This document shows, one piece after another, positions 61,343-64,000 of a stretch of 64,000 nucleotides of DNA. Source of the stretch: Virgibacillus sp. LDC-1 (GTDB lineage: Bacteria > Bacillota > Bacilli > Bacillales > Amphibacillaceae). The stretch is from assembly GCF_030137545.1 (NCBI RefSeq), contig NZ_JARUVL010000002.1, positions 62,001 to 126,000 of the forward strand. The letters run 5' to 3'. Made by a program: the position numbers and the translations under genes. The notes under the pieces were generated by a model, which was given only the letters and a program-made list of their open reading frames with translations, was not told the DNA's origin and ran no database searches. Within the stretch, counting starts at the first letter, position 1; the number at the start of each line of letters is the position of its first letter.

Positions 61343-63157
61343 TTATCCTTTTAAAAGGAGTTTCTCCATCTCATCTAATTTTTCTTCAAAAACAGCGAGT
61401 GCATCTAGAATAGGTTGTTTGGAAGTCATATCCACACCAGCTTTTTTCAATACTTCGATTGGATAATCACTGCTTCCAGACTTCAAGAAGTCGAGATAAC
61501 GATCAACCGCACCTTCTTCTTTTGTTAAAATTTTGCTTGCCAGCGCTGTTGCTGCCGAATAACCAGTAGCATACTGATAAACATAATAATTGTAATAGAA
61601 GTGCGGAATGCGTGCCCATTCTAACCCAATTTCTTCATCAGAAACAACCCCATCGCCAAAGTATTTCTTATTTAAGTTGTAATAAATCTCCGTTAATTTG
61701 CCAGCGGTTAACGCTTCTCCACTTTGAGCATGCTTATGAATTTCATGCTCAAATTCTGCAAACATTGTTTGACGAAATACAGTGCCTCGAAATCCTTCTA
61801 AAAAGTGGTTCAATAAATATAGCTTTTGTTTTTCATCGTCCACATGCTTCAGCATATAATCATTTAGTAATGCTTCATTACAGGTTGAAGCTACTTCAGC
61901 TACGAAAATAGAATAGTTTCCATAACGATAAGGCTGGAATTTTCGCGTATAATAACTGTGTACAGAATGCCCTAATTCATGAATTAATGTAAATAAATCA
62001 TTCACATTATCCTGCCAATTAAGCAAAATGTATGGATTTGTACCATATGCACCAGATGAATACGCGCCACTCCGCTTTCCTTTATTTTCTTCTACATCAA
62101 TCCAACGATTTGCATAGCCTTCTTTTACGATATCCGTATATTCCTGTCCAAGCGGTTCTAGGCTATCGATTACATATTGCTGTGCTTCCTCGTAAGATAT
62201 CTTCATGTCAACATCCTTTACGAGCGGTGTATACATATCATACATATGAAGCTCATCAACTTCTAATACTTGCTTACGTAGTTTCGCATACCGATGAAGC
62301 AAGGGGAGCTTCTCGTTAACTGCGGCTACCAAATTATCATACACTTCCTCGGGGATGTTATTATCATCTAAAGCTGCTTGACGAGCAGAATCATAATTCC
62401 GTACCTTAGCACTAAAATTATGGGTTTTCACATTTCCAGAAAGTGTGGATGCAAATGTATTTTTAAAGCTTCCATATGTTTGATACATTGCTTTAAATGC
62501 TGCTTCACGGACGTTACGATCCTTCGACTCTAGGAACGTAATAAAACGACCGTGTGTAAGCTCAACCTCTTCTCCATCTGCATTTTTAATGGTTGGAAAA
62601 GATAGATCAGCATTATTCAGCATACTAAAGGTTTGTGATGGAGTAGATAACGCATCCGACGCTTCTGCCAAAATTGCTTCTTCCCGCTCACTAAGCACAT
62701 GTTCGCGCTGTCTGGTAATTTCTTTAATCGTATGCTCATAACGCTGTAATTCCTTATTTTCCTTTAAAAACCCTTGGAGTTTATCTTCTTCAATACTTAA
62801 TAATTCCGGGACGAAAAAGCTCATTGCACTAGATGCGAGCGTCAATAAATTATCTGCCTTTGCATTCATTGCTTGATAAAAAGAGTTGGTTGTATCTTGA
62901 TCATAACGCATATGTGCATATGTATAGAGCTTTCCTAGCCGCTCCGATAATTCATCCTGAAGCTTAAATGCTTCATATACCGTTTCAGCAGATTGTGCGA
63001 GCTTTCCTTTAAACTTTTCTATCTTTGGAAAGTCTTGTTTTAAGCTTGCGAATTCAGTTTCCCAATGTTCGTCTGTTGCATAAATATCTTCCAATCTCCA
63101 TGTCAGTTCTTCTGGTACATCACTTCTCTTTTGAAGTTCATTCGTTGATTTACTCAT
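61343..63157 (-). CDS. pepF: Oligoendopeptidase F
   Basis: This is a 604-residue M3B metallopeptidase of the PepF family. The zinc motif is HELGH at residues 393-397 (DLFTLIHELGHSVHSYY), followed by the expected acidic ligand near SIFVAEVASTCNEAL. It cleaves short peptides in the cytoplasm. In the coiA neighbourhood it is yjbG. Start MSKSTNE has GAGGAGGAATGAAT upstream; the longer frame begins inside the leader. Confidence 0.94.
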   Translation of the reverse strand: MSKSTNELQKRSDVPEELTWRLEDIYATDEHWETEFASLKQDFPKIEKFKGKLAQSAETVYEAFKLQDELSERLGKLYTYAHMRYDQDTTNSFYQAMNAKADNLLTLASSAMSFFVPELLSIEEDKLQGFLKENKELQRYEHTIKEITRQREHVLSEREEAILAEASDALSTPSQTFSMLNNADLSFPTIKNADGEEVELTHGRFITFLESKDRNVREAAFKAMYQTYGSFKNTFASTLSGNVKTHNFSAKVRNYDSARQAALDDNNIPEEVYDNLVAAVNEKLPLLHRYAKLRKQVLEVDELHMYDMYTPLVKDVDMKISYEEAQQYVIDSLEPLGQEYTDIVKEGYANRWIDVEENKGKRSGAYSSGAYGTNPYILLNWQDNVNDLFTLIHELGHSVHSYYTRKFQPYRYGNYSIFVAEVASTCNEALLNDYMLKHVDDEKQKLYLLNHFLEGFRGTVFRQTMFAEFEHEIHKHAQSGEALTAGKLTEIYYNLNKKYFGDGVVSDEEIGLEWARIPHFYYNYYVYQYATGYSAATALASKILTKEEGAVDRYLDFLKSGSSDYPIEVLKKAGVDMTSKQPILDALAVFEEKLDEMEKLLLKG

Positions 63158-63369
63158 ATTCATTCCTCCTCTTATACGATTGTTAGACTTCATTTTTGTC
63201 TAACATCATTTCTACCTTTCATCACTTCATATCCCTTACAGATCCACATATGAAAACCTTATAGAGGTAATTTTACTTTATCCATTCTATTCTTTCAAAA
63301 TATAACACTTCGGATCTCGAAATAATATTCATGAATATAGTTTTTACCTTCTCAAAAATGTCAGCATCT

Positions 63370-64000
63370 TTATATAGTATGACTGTTTTCTTGAGAATCA
63401 TGCTTAGTATTTCGTTCTAGCGTTCGTAAATAGTGCATTAAAGAACGATCAGCATAGACTGCCTGTTCAACATGTTGATGAAATTGCAGCGGTTTGATTT
63501 TTTCGTATATTCCATGTGTCTTTTCCTGTAGGAGGCCGAGAGTGATTAATATCTGAAGGTATGCATAGATAGGAGAAGCTCCAGAAAGTATTTCATGAGG
63601 GTTTAAGAGGTTTTTACAAGCAGTAAGGGAGAAGCAAGCTCCTATTGGAAGTGGTTCTATAATCGATAAGCAAATTCTGCTTTGCCAGTCCCAAAGTGGC
63701 CGATTGATCACATGTGCATGTGGAACAGGTAGAAAAACAACAGAAGGTAAATGTTCTATCGACGTTTGGTGTTTATACAGCCATGTTAGCCATTGACCAG
63801 CCTGTTTTCCCACACCTCTACCACCATATAAACGAAAGCGATATTTTTCTTTTTCCCATTTCCTGTACAATTCTTGCTTGTCTACAAATGTGTTTAATAA
63901 CATCGATTGCAATGACAGCTTATCTAAACTAGAAAATTGAAAATGGGCAAATGCACTTGTTTGATTAGAAAAATAGAGATCATTTACACGTAGAAATTGT
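63370..64000 (-). CDS. coiA: Competence protein CoiA, C-terminal part (runs off window end)
   Basis: The minus-strand frame is open from the window edge to a stop at 63370. It reads ...QFLRVNDLYFSNQTSAFAHF into LLNTFVDKQELYRKWEKEKY..., then SIEPLPIGACFSLTACKNLL. In-frame TTG and ATG codons near 63900 are internal. Position next to pepF and the C-terminal pattern match CoiA, a competence-induced nuclease-like factor for transformation. The catalytic N-terminal domain is outside the window, so only about 209 residues are seen. Assignment rests mostly on synteny. Confidence 0.72.
   Translation of the reverse strand, partial: QFLRVNDLYFSNQTSAFAHFQFSSLDKLSLQSMLLNTFVDKQELYRKWEKEKYRFRLYGGRGVGKQAGQWLTWLYKHQTSIEHLPSVVFLPVPHAHVINRPLWDWQSRICLSIIEPLPIGACFSLTACKNLLNPHEILSGASPIYAYLQILITLGLLQEKTHGIYEKIKPLQFHQHVEQAVYADRSLMHYLRTLERNTKHDSQENSHTI

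Overview
The window is a low-GC Firmicute chromosome segment from a spore-forming Bacillaceae, most like the Oceanobacillus/Virgibacillus/Ornithinibacillus group. That placement is inferred from gene content and gene order, not from a database search. The evidence is a yjb-type block (coiA-pepF-spxH-yjbI-yjbK-yjbM-nadK-yjbO-prpE), yjcH-yjcG-yjcF, sigI-rsgI, and spore genes (three tiny YjcZ-type proteins, CotO, CotY/CotZ, small acid-soluble-like proteins). No prophage, transposase gene or CRISPR array was seen.

Layout. 1-8 kb: end of a GNAT gene, a methyltransferase, a YppG-like protein, a DUF2268 protease, an Sm-like small protein, three tandem YjcZ-type ORFs, a secreted subtilase, a frameshifted phosphotransferase, a CBS protein and an MFS transporter. 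8-14 kb: a DAACS symporter, rsgI-sigI, a dispersed repeat, a DUF5667 protein with an 18-residue tandem repeat behind a probable c-di-GMP-I riboswitch, and a compact type I toxin-antitoxin locus. 14-31 kb: a kinase-like phosphotransferase, an amidohydrolase with a membrane partner, an SOS-controlled Y-family polymerase, a UPF0182 protein, OsmC, NERD and YebC/YeeN proteins, an SDR enzyme, a hydrolase, a decayed GNAT gene, a Gfo/Idh/MocA enzyme and a phosphodiesterase. 31-42 kb: an AspT-type transporter, small proteins, an mhq-like quinone/catechol detoxification cluster, an orphan MurE tail, glycerol dehydrogenase, an M50-like protein lacking its catalytic Glu, an SRPBCC/BamE-like fusion and an orphan CotX tail. 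42-54 kb: tRNA-Val(GAC), a heterodimeric ABC exporter, yjcHGF, a YetF-type protein, a second copy of the dispersed repeat, coat genes, MgtE and a RodA-type SEDS protein. 54-64 kb: prpE, a frameshifted GrpB gene, yjbO, nadK, a small (p)ppGpp synthetase, a CYTH protein, truncated haemoglobin, spxH, pepF and the 3' part of coiA.

How the genes work together. The sigI/rsgI pair, the Y-family polymerase with its LexA box, spxH with (p)ppGpp synthetase and truncated haemoglobin, and the mhq-like cluster are stress-response modules. The toxin locus is the least conventional system. A 28-residue membrane peptide has an SD hairpin, a 13-nt perfect complementarity between mRNA leader and 3' UTR, and a convergent antitoxin RNA with its own promoter and terminator. 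Several genes are decaying (phosphotransferase, GNAT, GrpB, MurE tail, CotX tail).
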